Assembly (NCBI GenBank): GCA_900317125.1
Contig: ONFR01000016.1
Coordinates: 1-56,172 of the forward strand
DNA: 56,172 bases
Reading direction: 5' to 3'
Source of the DNA: an uncultured Bacteroidales bacterium
GTDB taxonomy: Bacteria; Bacteroidota; Bacteroidia; Bacteroidales; P3
The stretch's first letter is position 1, and every line of letters begins with the position of its first letter. Positions 23,046 to 31,874 of this stretch are shown one piece after another. The notes under the pieces are model-generated. The model did no database searches. It saw only the letters and a list, made by a program, of their open reading frames with translations, and was not told the DNA's origin. The position numbers and the translations under genes are program-made.

Positions 23046-25310
23046 ATGAAAAAACAAAACAACACCTGTGGCCGCTATCAATTCAAGGCCACCAGTCCCC
23101 GTGCCAAGCAGATGATAGCCTGCTGTGCACTGACCGCAACCCTTTTTTGCGGCAGCCTTGCCGCCCAAACCCCTCAGCGCGACACCGTGCGTACACTCGA
23201 TGAGGTGATTATTCGCGACGTACGCGCCAACAACAAAACACCTCTCACCACCACCACCATCGACCGCCGCACGCTCGAGGAGAACAAAATCGCCTCGGCG
23301 CTGCCCTACATGCTCGAGCTTGAGCCCAGTGTGGTCACCTCGTCCGAAAACGGCACCGTGGGTGTCACCAATCTGCGCATACGTGGTGTCGACGCCACCC
23401 GCATCAACGTCAACATCAACGGTATCACCCTCAACGATGCCGAGAGCCAGACGGTCTATTGGTACAACATCCCCAACCTGGGCGGCATGAGCCAGAGCGT
23501 GCAGCTGCAGCGCGGCGTGGGAGCCAGCAACGGCGGTTCCGCAGCCTTCGGCGGAGCGATGAACCTGCAGACCCTCAACACCGCCTCCAAGCCCTATGCC
23601 ACCGCCGACCTCTCGTGGGGCTCGTGGAACACCCGCCAGTACGGCATTGTGGCCGGCTCGGGCCTCACCGCGCACGGCTTCTCGTTCGATGCTGCCTACA
23701 ACGGCCTCACCTCCGACGGCTTCATCCGCGGCGGTCAGACCGACCAGCAAAGCCTCTTCCTCTCCGCCAGCCACTACAGCGACCGCTCCGTGCTCAAACT
23801 CATCGCCATCCTCGGCGAACAGCACAGCGGCATCACCTGGGACGGAGCCTCGGCCGAGGAGCTCGACGCCGACCCGCGCTACAACGGCCGCGGCAAAATC
23901 AAGGACCAGTTCGGCAACGTGACCTACTATCCCTTCGAGACCGACAACTACAAACAGCAGCACTACCAACTCTACTACTCCTACCTCCTCAGCGACCTCT
24001 GGACCCTCAACGCCGCCCTCGACTACACCCACGGCTTCGGCTACACCGAGAGCTACAAACGCGACAGGAAAATCGACAGCTACGGTATGGACACCCTGGC
24101 CTTCGGCTTCCGCCGCAGCGACCTCATCTATCGCAAGCCCATGTCCAACAACGCCTATACCGCCAACCTCTCGGCCCGCTACGAACGCAGCTCGCTCGCC
24201 CTCACTTTTGGCGGTAGCTACCTCTATTACGACGGCGAGCACCACGGCGAGGTTATCTGGCTGCAGCGCGAAATCGACCATCGCGGCACCACCCTCACCG
24301 CCGACAAACCCTTTGCCGACTGGTACCGCAACACCTCCCACAAGCACGATGCCGCCCTCTTCGCCAAACTCAACTACGACATCAACAGCCGTCTAAACCT
24401 CTATGCCGACCTGCAGACCCGTTTCATCAAATACACCATTGCCGGCACCGACGACGACTACGGCAAGATACCCTTCGACACCACCTACCTCTTCTTCAAC
24501 CCCAAGGTGGGTGTCAACTACCTCCTCAGCAGCGAGCAGCGCCTCTACGCCGTGGCCGGCATCTCCAACCGCGAACCTGCACGCGCCGACATCAAAGAGG
24601 CCGTGGGTAACCAGCACCCCATCCATCCCGAAACCATGCTCGACATCGAACTGGGCTATCAGTTGCAGAAACAGGACTTCCACTTCCACGCCAACCTCTA
24701 CGCCATGCTCTACAAGGACCAGCTCACCCCCAACGGCTTCATTACCGAGAGCGGCTACGCCCTCATGGAAAATGTCGACAAGAGCTACCGCCTCGGTCTC
24801 GAACTGGTGGGTGGATACCGCTTCGACAAGCACTTCTCGCTCGACGCCAACCTCACCCTCAGCACCAACAAAGCTGTCGACTACGTGGCCGACCTCTGGC
24901 TCACCGACTGGTCCGACCACCAGCGGGTATCTCTCGGCACCACGCCCCTGGCCCTCTCGCCCTCCTTGGTGGGTGCAGCCGTCTTCACCTACCGTCCCGT
25001 CAAGAATGCCAAAGTGCAGCTCATCGGCAAATACGTCGGCGAACAGTATGCCGACAACACCGGCCTCGCCGCCGCCAAGCTCGACGCCTACTTCCTCCTC
25101 AACGCCCGCATAGCCTACACCTTCAACATGCCCAATGGAAACGAGCTGGAATGCCAGCTGGCCGTCAACAACATCCTCAACCACAACTACCGCACCAACG
25201 CCTGGTGCGGCGCCTACTACGACCCGACGGCGCAGGGTGTGGTCACCGACCGCGGCTACTTCCAGCAGCCCGGCCGCAACTTTACGGCCAGAGTGCTCTA
25301 CAGGTTTTAG
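23046..25310 (+). CDS. TonB-dependent outer membrane receptor, thiamine-regulated, 754 aa
   Basis: A signal sequence (to about residue 42, AAQTPQRD) is followed by a short TonB box-like VRTLDEVIIRDV, a plug domain (TTTIDRRTLEENKIASALPYM, LRIRGVDATRINVNINGITLND) and a 22-strand barrel. It ends RNFTARVLYRF with C-terminal Phe. The TPP riboswitch just upstream and the downstream PnuT gene identify it as an outer-membrane importer of thiamine or its phosphates, like the thiamine-regulated receptors of Bacteroides. The start at 23046 is the first ATG after the riboswitch; a longer frame reads through the aptamer and is not used. Confidence 0.93.
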   Translation: MKKQNNTCGRYQFKATSPRAKQMIACCALTATLFCGSLAAQTPQRDTVRTLDEVIIRDVRANNKTPLTTTTIDRRTLEENKIASALPYMLELEPSVVTSSENGTVGVTNLRIRGVDATRINVNINGITLNDAESQTVYWYNIPNLGGMSQSVQLQRGVGASNGGSAAFGGAMNLQTLNTASKPYATADLSWGSWNTRQYGIVAGSGLTAHGFSFDAAYNGLTSDGFIRGGQTDQQSLFLSASHYSDRSVLKLIAILGEQHSGITWDGASAEELDADPRYNGRGKIKDQFGNVTYYPFETDNYKQQHYQLYYSYLLSDLWTLNAALDYTHGFGYTESYKRDRKIDSYGMDTLAFGFRRSDLIYRKPMSNNAYTANLSARYERSSLALTFGGSYLYYDGEHHGEVIWLQREIDHRGTTLTADKPFADWYRNTSHKHDAALFAKLNYDINSRLNLYADLQTRFIKYTIAGTDDDYGKIPFDTTYLFFNPKVGVNYLLSSEQRLYAVAGISNREPARADIKEAVGNQHPIHPETMLDIELGYQLQKQDFHFHANLYAMLYKDQLTPNGFITESGYALMENVDKSYRLGLELVGGYRFDKHFSLDANLTLSTNKAVDYVADLWLTDWSDHQRVSLGTTPLALSPSLVGAAVFTYRPVKNAKVQLIGKYVGEQYADNTGLAAAKLDAYFLLNARIAYTFNMPNGNELECQLAVNNILNHNYRTNAWCGAYYDPTAQGVVTDRGYFQQPGRNFTARVLYRF

Positions 25311-25333
25311 CCAATCAGTAAAACCAGCCATCA

Positions 25334-25906
25334 ATGAACCCCATCGAAGTGATCGGAGCAGCCATCGGCCTGGCCTATATCATCAGCGAATATAGGGCAG
25401 ACCGGTGGTTCTGGCCCCTCAGCCTGCTGATGTCGGTGTTCTACATCGTCATCGACTTCACCTCGGGCATCTACGCCAACGGCGCCATCTGCTGCTACAA
25501 CTTTGTCATGTCCGTCTACGGTCTGCTGGTGTGGCGGGGCATCGTGCAGGGCAACGGCCGCACCGAACGTCCCGTCGGCTCCTGCCCAGCGCGCTTCCTG
25601 CCGTGGATCATTGCCGTGGTGGCAATCCTCACGGTGGTGCTGTGGTGGCTACTCCGCACCCTGGGCGAAAGCCAGTACCCGGTGCTCGACGGTGTCTCCT
25701 CGGCCCTCTCCATCATGGCCATGTGGATGCTCTCGCAGAAATACTGGCAGCAGTGGATACTGTGGCTCATCGTCGAGCCCATCATGATAACGCTCTTCTG
25801 GCTCACGGGCAACTATGCCTCGGCGGTGCTGTATGTAGTCTTCGAGGTGTTCTGCATCATGGGCATCGTCCGCTGGCGCCGCCTGGCCCGCAACCAGCAG
25901 CAGTGA
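25334..25906 (+). CDS. pnuT: PnuC-family thiamine transporter (PnuT-like), 190 aa
   Basis: A seven-helix inner-membrane facilitator of the PnuC family. Conserved segments include EVIGAAIGLAYIISEYRADRWFW-like N-terminus, YNFVMSVYGLLVW and QKYWQQWILWLIVEPI with the substrate-stacking Trp residues. The gene sits 23 bp behind the riboswitch-controlled receptor, so thiamine rather than nicotinamide riboside is the likely substrate. The thiamine pyrophosphokinase gene that often completes this operon in Bacteroides is not found here; a repeat cassette follows instead. Confidence 0.9.
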   Translation: MNPIEVIGAAIGLAYIISEYRADRWFWPLSLLMSVFYIVIDFTSGIYANGAICCYNFVMSVYGLLVWRGIVQGNGRTERPVGSCPARFLPWIIAVVAILTVVLWWLLRTLGESQYPVLDGVSSALSIMAMWMLSQKYWQQWILWLIVEPIMITLFWLTGNYASAVLYVVFEVFCIMGIVRWRRLARNQQQ

Positions 25907-25949
25907 CCGTCCCTCCATTCGGCGCAATCCATAAACCAAAATCTGTCAA

Positions 25950-26260
25950 TAGGAAAACGAAAACTCCTACGGAGTATCATTGACAAGGGGTAATATGTTG
26001 GCTATTAAGCGAAAACTCCTACGGAGTGATTGCCTAATCGTGCAATGCATGGGGACTATTCCTGCCCCGGAGGGGCTTTCGTTTAACCCAAATCGGTCAT
26101 TAGGAAACCGAAAACACCTACAGAGTATCTGCCGAATCGTGCAATGCATATGAATCGCCCTGCCCCGTAGGGGCTTTCGTTTAATAGCATATCACGTTGT
26201 TATACAGACATATTCTCCGTAGGAGATTTCGAATAGGTATATTCCAACGACCGATTGGGG
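25950..26260. repeat. MITE/REP-like cassette, copy B, expanded
   Basis: GCTATTAAGCGAAA at 26001-26014 is inverted at 26175-26188 as TTTCGTTTAATAGC (13 of 14). Between them the core CGTGCAATGCAT and the CCCCGTAGGGGC/ACTCCTACGGAGT hairpins occur twice, so the element has an internal duplication relative to the 90-bp copy A. Flanks with TCTCCGTAGGAGA and CCAACGACCGAT also match copy A. Confidence 0.78.
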
Positions 26261-26313
26261 ATAAAGCAACGGGCGACAAGCCCAATCACTAATCACTAGT
26301 CACCCGTCACAAA

Positions 26314-27624
26314 TCATACCAGCATCTTGAGGAGGTCCTGACCGATGTCGCGGCGGAAATAGCAGTCCTCCCAGCTGATTTTGGCCAGCTCCTGATAGGA
26401 CTTGAGCATGGCCATGGGCATGGAGTCGGCCAGCGACGTGACGCACAGCACACGTCCACCGGAGGTGACCAGCGTGCCGTCGTCGGCCAGTCTGGTGCCG
26501 GCATGGAACACCTGGCAGTCGGTCACCTGTTCCACCCCCTGGATGGGCTTGCCCTTGGCATAATGGCCGGGATAGCCGCCGGAGACCATCATCACGCACG
26601 CCGCCGCGCGGGGGTCGACAGTCAGCTCGGTCTGCTGCAGGTTGCCGCGCCACACACGCTCGAACAGGTCGACCACATCGGACTTGATACGCGGGAAGAC
26701 ACACTCCGTTTCGGGGTCGCCCATGCGGACGTTGTACTCTATCACGTATGGGTCCAGCTCGCCCGTAGCCCTGTCGGCCACAGCCATCAGTCCGACGAAG
26801 ATGAAGCCCTTGTACGGGATGCCGTCGCGGCTCAATCCGCGCACCGTGGGAGCCACAATGCGTTCCTCCACCTTCTGCATGAAACGCTTGTCGGCGAAGT
26901 GAACGGGACTCACCGAGCCCATACCGCCGGTGTTGAGGCCGGTGTCGCCCTCGCCGATGCGCTTATAGTCCTTGGCCGTAGGCAGAATCTTGTAATGCTT
27001 GCCGTCGGTCAGCACAAACACACTCAGCTCCACACCGTCGAGATACTGCTCCACCACCACCTTCGCGGAGGCCTGTCCGAACTTACCCTCAAGCATTTCA
27101 CGCAGCTCGTGCCGTGCCTCGTCGAGGTTGTCCAGTATCAGCACCCCTTTGCCTGCCGCCAGGCCGTCGGCCTTCAGCACGTAAGGCGCCTGCAGGGTGC
27201 CGAGGAAAGCCTCGCCCTCCGCCGCCTCGTTTGCCGCAAACGAGCGGTAAGCCGCCGTGGGGATACCGTGGCGCTGCATGAACTGCTTGGCAAAATCCTT
27301 GCTGCCCTCCAGCTGGGCGCCCGCCTTGCCGGGACCCACCACCATCACATTGCGGAGGTCGCTGTTAGCGGCGAAAAAGTCCGTCACGCCCGCCACCAGC
27401 GGAGCCTCGGGACCCACCACCAGCATATCGATATCGTGCTTGTGCACCACCGCACGCAACGCCTCGAAATCCAACGGGTCCACATCCACATTGCAGCATT
27501 TATTCACTTGGGCCGTACCGGCGTTGCCGGGAGCCACATACAGGGCGGAGCAGCGTTCGCTCTCCGCAATACGGCAGGCGATAGCATGTTCACGCCCACC
27601 TGAACCAACAAGAAGAATATTCAT
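26314..27624 (-). CDS. purD: Phosphoribosylamine-glycine ligase (PurD), 436 aa
   Basis: An ATP-grasp enzyme that joins glycine to phosphoribosylamine in purine synthesis. The N-terminus MNILLVGSGGREHA is the family signature. The ATP-grasp part has YVLKADGLAAGKGVLI near residue 140, and the metal-binding region VEYNVRMGDPETECVFPR-like segment (written YVIEYNVRMGDPETE) lies near residue 290. Length is normal. The start at 27624 is fixed by this signature and by the promoter box at 27649-27656. It is divergent from pth and monocistronic. Confidence 0.96.
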   Translation of the reverse strand: MNILLVGSGGREHAIACRIAESERCSALYVAPGNAGTAQVNKCCNVDVDPLDFEALRAVVHKHDIDMLVVGPEAPLVAGVTDFFAANSDLRNVMVVGPGKAGAQLEGSKDFAKQFMQRHGIPTAAYRSFAANEAAEGEAFLGTLQAPYVLKADGLAAGKGVLILDNLDEARHELREMLEGKFGQASAKVVVEQYLDGVELSVFVLTDGKHYKILPTAKDYKRIGEGDTGLNTGGMGSVSPVHFADKRFMQKVEERIVAPTVRGLSRDGIPYKGFIFVGLMAVADRATGELDPYVIEYNVRMGDPETECVFPRIKSDVVDLFERVWRGNLQQTELTVDPRAAACVMMVSGGYPGHYAKGKPIQGVEQVTDCQVFHAGTRLADDGTLVTSGGRVLCVTSLADSMPMAMLKSYQELAKISWEDCYFRRDIGQDLLKMLV

Positions 27625-27648
27625 ATCGTCAAGGTTAAAAACAAAATG

Positions 27649-27656
27649 CAAAGATA
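27649..27656 (-). promoter_or_regulatory. Promoter -7 box TATCTTTG (minus strand) of purD
   Basis: The plus strand reads CAAAGATA, 25 bp before the ATG. Confidence 0.65.
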
Positions 27657-27755
27657 CGAAAAAAAAACCGAACACAAGAAAAAAACAGCTGCCCCCTACA
27701 GCGTCAACACCTGAATATAAAAAAGGAAAACACCTGCCAATCAAAAAAAAAGTCG

Positions 27756-27763
27756 TAACTTTG
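27756..27763 (+). promoter_or_regulatory. Promoter -7 box TAACTTTG of the pth operon
   Basis: Transcription should start near 27768, just ahead of the ATG at 27782. Confidence 0.6.
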
Positions 27764-27781
27764 CAGACCGATAGCAAACAG

Positions 27782-28402
27782 ATGGAATGGATTAAAAAAC
27801 TGCTTGGAGGCTGCAAACCAGCCCCATGCGAAGAAGACAGCATGAAATACCTCATAGCGGGACTTGGCAACGTGGGCGCCGAATACCAAGGCACCCGCCA
27901 CAATATCGGATTCATGGTGGCAGACGCTTTGGCCAAACAGGCCGACGCCCCATGGTCGCTCGAACGGCGCGCCTACCGCACCGAATATCGTCTGCGCGGA
28001 CGTACCGTGGTCATCATCAAACCCACCACCTATATGAACCTCAGCGGCGAGGCTGTGCGCTATTGGCTGCAGGCCGAGCGCATCCCCCTCTCCAACCTGC
28101 TGGTGGTGGTGGACGACATCGCCCTGCCCCTGGGCACCCTGCGCATGAAAAAACAGGGCAGCGGCGGCGGCCACAACGGACTCAAAAATATCGAGACGCT
28201 CCTGGGCACCACCGACTATTGCCGCTTGCGCATAGGGGTAGGCAACAACTTCGGCCGCGGCCAACAGATAGACTATGTGCTCGGCACCTTCACCCCCGAC
28301 GAGCAAGCTGTCATCCAGCCCCGCATCGAGACCGCCTGCAAGGCGGTGGAAACCTTCGTCACCCTCGGCCCCGACCGCGCCATGAATTCCTACAACAAAT
28401 GA
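27782..28402 (+). CDS. pth: Peptidyl-tRNA hydrolase, 206 aa
   Basis: It recycles peptidyl-tRNA released from ribosomes. The signature YLIAGLGNVGAEY, TRHNIGFMVADAL with the catalytic His, and LVVVDDIALPLGTLRMKKQGSGGGHNGLKNI are intact. The standard-length protein (186 aa) would start at 27842; the frame also offers an ATG at 27782 that adds 20 residues (MEWIKKLLGGCKPAPCEEDS). Because the promoter box predicts a transcript starting near 27768, I take 27782 but the shorter start is nearly as likely. It overlaps coaX by 4 bp. Confidence 0.93.
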   Translation: MEWIKKLLGGCKPAPCEEDSMKYLIAGLGNVGAEYQGTRHNIGFMVADALAKQADAPWSLERRAYRTEYRLRGRTVVIIKPTTYMNLSGEAVRYWLQAERIPLSNLLVVVDDIALPLGTLRMKKQGSGGGHNGLKNIETLLGTTDYCRLRIGVGNNFGRGQQIDYVLGTFTPDEQAVIQPRIETACKAVETFVTLGPDRAMNSYNK

Positions 28403-29121
28403 ACCTGACCCTCGACATAGGCAACACCCGCACCAAGTGGGCCCTCTTCCAAGAGAACACACTGACGGACCACGGTGTCACCACCACTGAGGGGCTTGCC
28501 CACCTCTGCGGGCAAGTGGCGTGGCAGCGGGCCATCGTATGCGCCTCGGGCGATGCCGACCTGCGTCCGCTTACCCTTACCGGGCGTCCGGTACACCTGC
28601 TTTCGCACTCCTCGAAGCTGCCCATAGCCATCGACTACGCCACCCCCGAGACCTTGGGGGCCGACCGCATCGCCTCGGCTTGCGGAGCCTGGCGGCTTCA
28701 CCCCCACGCCAACAGCCTCATCATCGATGCCGGCACCTGCATCACTGTCGACTTTGTCGATGCCTCCGGCACCTACCGCGGCGGGGCTATCCTGCCGGGC
28801 ATTGACATGAAATTCCATGCCCTGCATACTTTTACGGCTCGATTGCCGTTATTAGAGAATGTGACAGGGGAACAAAATGTGGTAACCGGCAGAAGCACAG
28901 ACCAGTCGATAACGGCTGGAGTGCTGACGGCCACCCGTTTTGCGGTAGAGGGGTTCGTCCGTCACTACCGCTCCCTTTACGGCCAGGTGAACGTGCTCGT
29001 CACCGGTGGCGACGCCGAGAGACTGATAGAAGAAGGCTCTTTGGCGCGGCTGACCGTCGAACGGCATCCCAACCTGGTGATGACTGGACTTAACGAGATA
29101 CTGAAAGAAAATGAAAAATAG
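28399..29121 (+). CDS. coaX: Type III pantothenate kinase, 240 aa
   Basis: It phosphorylates pantothenate in the first step of coenzyme A synthesis and belongs to the ASKHA fold. The phosphate-binding motif LTLDIGNTRTKWAL at the N-terminus, GADRIASACGAW near residue 90, and DAGTCITVDFVD near residue 112 are diagnostic. ATGA overlap with pth and an 11-bp overlap with the following outer-membrane gene place it in the middle of an operon. Confidence 0.95.
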   Translation: MNLTLDIGNTRTKWALFQENTLTDHGVTTTEGLAHLCGQVAWQRAIVCASGDADLRPLTLTGRPVHLLSHSSKLPIAIDYATPETLGADRIASACGAWRLHPHANSLIIDAGTCITVDFVDASGTYRGGAILPGIDMKFHALHTFTARLPLLENVTGEQNVVTGRSTDQSITAGVLTATRFAVEGFVRHYRSLYGQVNVLVTGGDAERLIEEGSLARLTVERHPNLVMTGLNEILKENEK

Positions 29122-30451
29122 ACACCTACTCATCATCGCCTTGGCCTTTGCGGCCATCAGCCTGCCCGGTCAGGGAAAGGCTCAACACAACTTCAACATC
29201 CCATTTTCGCAGTACGGAATCGGTCTGAGCGATATGCCCTACAACATGCCTACCGCTTTCGGGATGGGAGGTACGGTGTATGCCCGCGCGGCCCGCAACA
29301 GTATCAATCCTTTCAACCCCGCCTCTTATGCAGCGGTGGAGACGGAGAGTTTTGTGTTCGACATCGGGCTGAACATTCAGACCAGTGTGCTGCGCAAAGA
29401 CGTCAACCGGCTGACCGACGCCGACGGCAACCTGGCCTACATCACAGTGGCCTTCCCCGTCACACAGTGGTGGAAGACCTCGGCAGGCCTGCTGCCTTAC
29501 AGCAAGTCCAACTACGAATCGGTGCAGACCCAAAGCGACCCCGCTGGACTGGGCAATGTGAAGACCATCTATGCCGGCCACGGGGGCGTGTCGCAGCTGT
29601 ATTGGGGCAACGGATTCAATATCGGTGAACGGCTGTCGCTGGGCTTTAATATCGATTTCCTCTACGGCAACATCACACGTGCCATCACCTACGAGTTCCC
29701 GGGCAACGACACCACTTTCTACATCAACTCGCGCAGACAAAAGAACACCTACGTGCGCAACCTCCTCTTCGACCTCGGAGCACAATACACGCAGCCCCTC
29801 GGTTCCAAATACTCCTTGCGCCTGGGTGTCACCTGCCGTGTGCCGCGCACCATGCAGGTACAGGACCAGTCGCTCTGCTATACCTTCCACCGTCAGACAT
29901 CGATGGAATATCTCTTCGACACCATCTTCCCCGCCCGTGGCGAAAGCGACACTTACAACAGCACCCTGATACAACCCTTCACCATTGGTGCAGGTCTGGC
30001 TCTCGAGCGCAACGAGCGCTGGGAAATTGATATTGACGGATACTATTCGCCCTACAGCGGGGTGGACTACCGCGAGGACCCCTCTTACAATCTTTTCGGC
30101 TCCACGGCTTTCCGGTCGGCACCCAATTACCGCTTCGCCCTTGGGGGTGAATGGAAGGGCAACCCCGGAGCCGTCACCTATTGGGGACGCATAGGCATCA
30201 CGGCAGGTGTCTATCACTCCCACGGTATCCTCACCCTGCAGACCGTCTCGGCCACCGACCCCGTGAGCATCAACGAGACGGGTTGCGGCCTCGGCATCCG
30301 CCTGCCGATGCGCAAGGGGCGCTCCATCCTCACCCTGAGCGTGGGATACTCCAGCCTTGGCACCGCCGACCTGCTGCGCCGCGATGTGGTCACCTTCGGC
30401 ATCTCCGTGGGTTCGTGCGAACGGTGGTTCGTAAAACGCAAATATAACTAG
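29111..30451 (+). CDS. Outer membrane protein, FadL/OmpP1-like barrel, 446 aa
   Basis: A signal peptide (MKNRHLLIIALAFAAISLPGQ) leads into an N-terminal region typical of the OMP transport (FadL-like) family: FSQYGIGLSDMPYNMPTAFGMGG, then ARAARNSINPFNPASYAAVETESFVFDIG. Long alternating strands follow, and it ends SCERWFVKRKYN, without a terminal aromatic residue. Family members pass hydrophobic compounds across the outer membrane, but the substrate is unknown. It overlaps coaX by 11 bp. A TPR protein gene follows after 63 bp. Confidence 0.78.
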   Translation: MKNRHLLIIALAFAAISLPGQGKAQHNFNIPFSQYGIGLSDMPYNMPTAFGMGGTVYARAARNSINPFNPASYAAVETESFVFDIGLNIQTSVLRKDVNRLTDADGNLAYITVAFPVTQWWKTSAGLLPYSKSNYESVQTQSDPAGLGNVKTIYAGHGGVSQLYWGNGFNIGERLSLGFNIDFLYGNITRAITYEFPGNDTTFYINSRRQKNTYVRNLLFDLGAQYTQPLGSKYSLRLGVTCRVPRTMQVQDQSLCYTFHRQTSMEYLFDTIFPARGESDTYNSTLIQPFTIGAGLALERNERWEIDIDGYYSPYSGVDYREDPSYNLFGSTAFRSAPNYRFALGGEWKGNPGAVTYWGRIGITAGVYHSHGILTLQTVSATDPVSINETGCGLGIRLPMRKGRSILTLSVGYSSLGTADLLRRDVVTFGISVGSCERWFVKRKYN

Positions 30452-30514
30452 CCACATGCAATAAACGAAAATAAAATAACACTAAATATCAAACAACGAT
30501 AACAATTATTAGCC

Positions 30515-31846
30515 ATGAGAAAACTGAAAATTGTCCTTATCGCAGCTGCAGCTCTCAGCATGAGTCTTGCAGCCAATGCCCAAAGCAAATGGGGCGAGAC
30601 TCCCGAAGACAGCGTTGCCTGCATCAGCAACGTTTCACTCTATCAGGAATTCTACAAACAGAAGAGCTATACCGACTGCTACGAGCCGTGGCGTCAGATT
30701 CTTCAGCACTGCCCCCGTTTCAGCAAGACCGTCTATCAGCGCGGTTCCACCATCATCAAGTCCATGATCAACGTTGCCCAGACCGCTGAAGAGCGCGACG
30801 GATACATCGACGAGCTGATGCGTACCTACGACCAGCGCATCCAGTACTTCGGCGAAGAGGCCAAGGTCAAAGCCATGAAAGCCCAAGACCTCAGCACTCT
30901 CCGTCCAAAGGCTGTAAAGGAAATCTACGAAACCTATGCCGACGCCATCCGTGTGGGTGCCCATGAGCTTGACGAGAACTACGTCACCCTCTACTTCAAA
31001 TCCACTGTCGACTATGTGCAGGCTGGTCTCGCCGACCCCACCCTGGTGGTTGATAACTACGACATCGCCAGCGACCTTCTCGACTCGCTCCTCACCCTCA
31101 ATGTAGAGGCCGACGACAGCGTCAACGCTGCCAAAATCCGCACCTACATCGCCAGTGTGGAATCGGTCTTCTCCCCCTACGCCTCCTGCGACCAGCTGAA
31201 GGAGATCTACCAGAAGAAATTCGAGGCCGACCCCAACAACATCGCCCTCCTCAAGAAGATTACCGGCATCATGATCAAGAAAGGCTGCACCGAGGACAAC
31301 CCGCTCTTCTTCGACGCCACCGAGAAGCTGTATGAACTCGAACCCTCGCCCAGCACCGCCATGCGCATGGGCCAGATGTGCTGGAGCAAGAAACAGTACG
31401 GCAAGGCTGTAGAATATGTGCAGGATGCTCTCAAGAGCCTCACCGACAAGAAAGACCGCTATCGTGCCTACATCATCCTCGGCCTCTCCTACTCCGGCCA
31501 AGGCAGCTACAGCGCAGCCCGCACCGCCTTCCTGAATGCCGCCGAGACCGACCGCACCAAGGGCGAACCCTATCTCCAGCTGGCTCAGGCCTATGCCAAG
31601 AGCAGCCGCAGCATCGACGACGGCATGGGCGGACGCTCTGCCTACTGGGCAGCTGTCGACGAACTCCGTCACGCCAAGCAGGTTGAACCCACCGACGAAA
31701 TCATCAGCTTCGCCGATAAACTGATAAGCTCATACTCCAGCTACTTCCCCAAAAAGAATGACGCTTTCATGCTCGACCTCATCGACGGACATTCCTACAC
31801 TGTCCCCGGATGGATTGGACGCAGCACCATCATCCGCACACGCTAA
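30515..31846 (+). CDS. Exported TPR-repeat protein, 443 aa
   Basis: A signal peptide (MRKLKIVLIAAAALSMSLAANAQ) is followed by an all-helical protein with recognisable tetratricopeptide repeats. Examples are SLYQEFYKQKSYTDCYEPWRQI in the N-terminal part, MRMGQMCWSKKQYGKAVEYVQ near residue 285 and AYIILGLSYSGQGSYSAARTAF near residue 325. It is probably a periplasmic scaffold, conserved in Bacteroidales next to lptC/lpxD-type genes. A strong terminator-like hairpin lies about 40 bp after the stop, but inside the next gene. Confidence 0.82.
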   Translation: MRKLKIVLIAAAALSMSLAANAQSKWGETPEDSVACISNVSLYQEFYKQKSYTDCYEPWRQILQHCPRFSKTVYQRGSTIIKSMINVAQTAEERDGYIDELMRTYDQRIQYFGEEAKVKAMKAQDLSTLRPKAVKEIYETYADAIRVGAHELDENYVTLYFKSTVDYVQAGLADPTLVVDNYDIASDLLDSLLTLNVEADDSVNAAKIRTYIASVESVFSPYASCDQLKEIYQKKFEADPNNIALLKKITGIMIKKGCTEDNPLFFDATEKLYELEPSPSTAMRMGQMCWSKKQYGKAVEYVQDALKSLTDKKDRYRAYIILGLSYSGQGSYSAARTAFLNAAETDRTKGEPYLQLAQAYAKSSRSIDDGMGGRSAYWAAVDELRHAKQVEPTDEIISFADKLISSYSSYFPKKNDAFMLDLIDGHSYTVPGWIGRSTIIRTR

Positions 31847-31874
31847 CCCCCACCTCATGCCATCACGCATTGCA

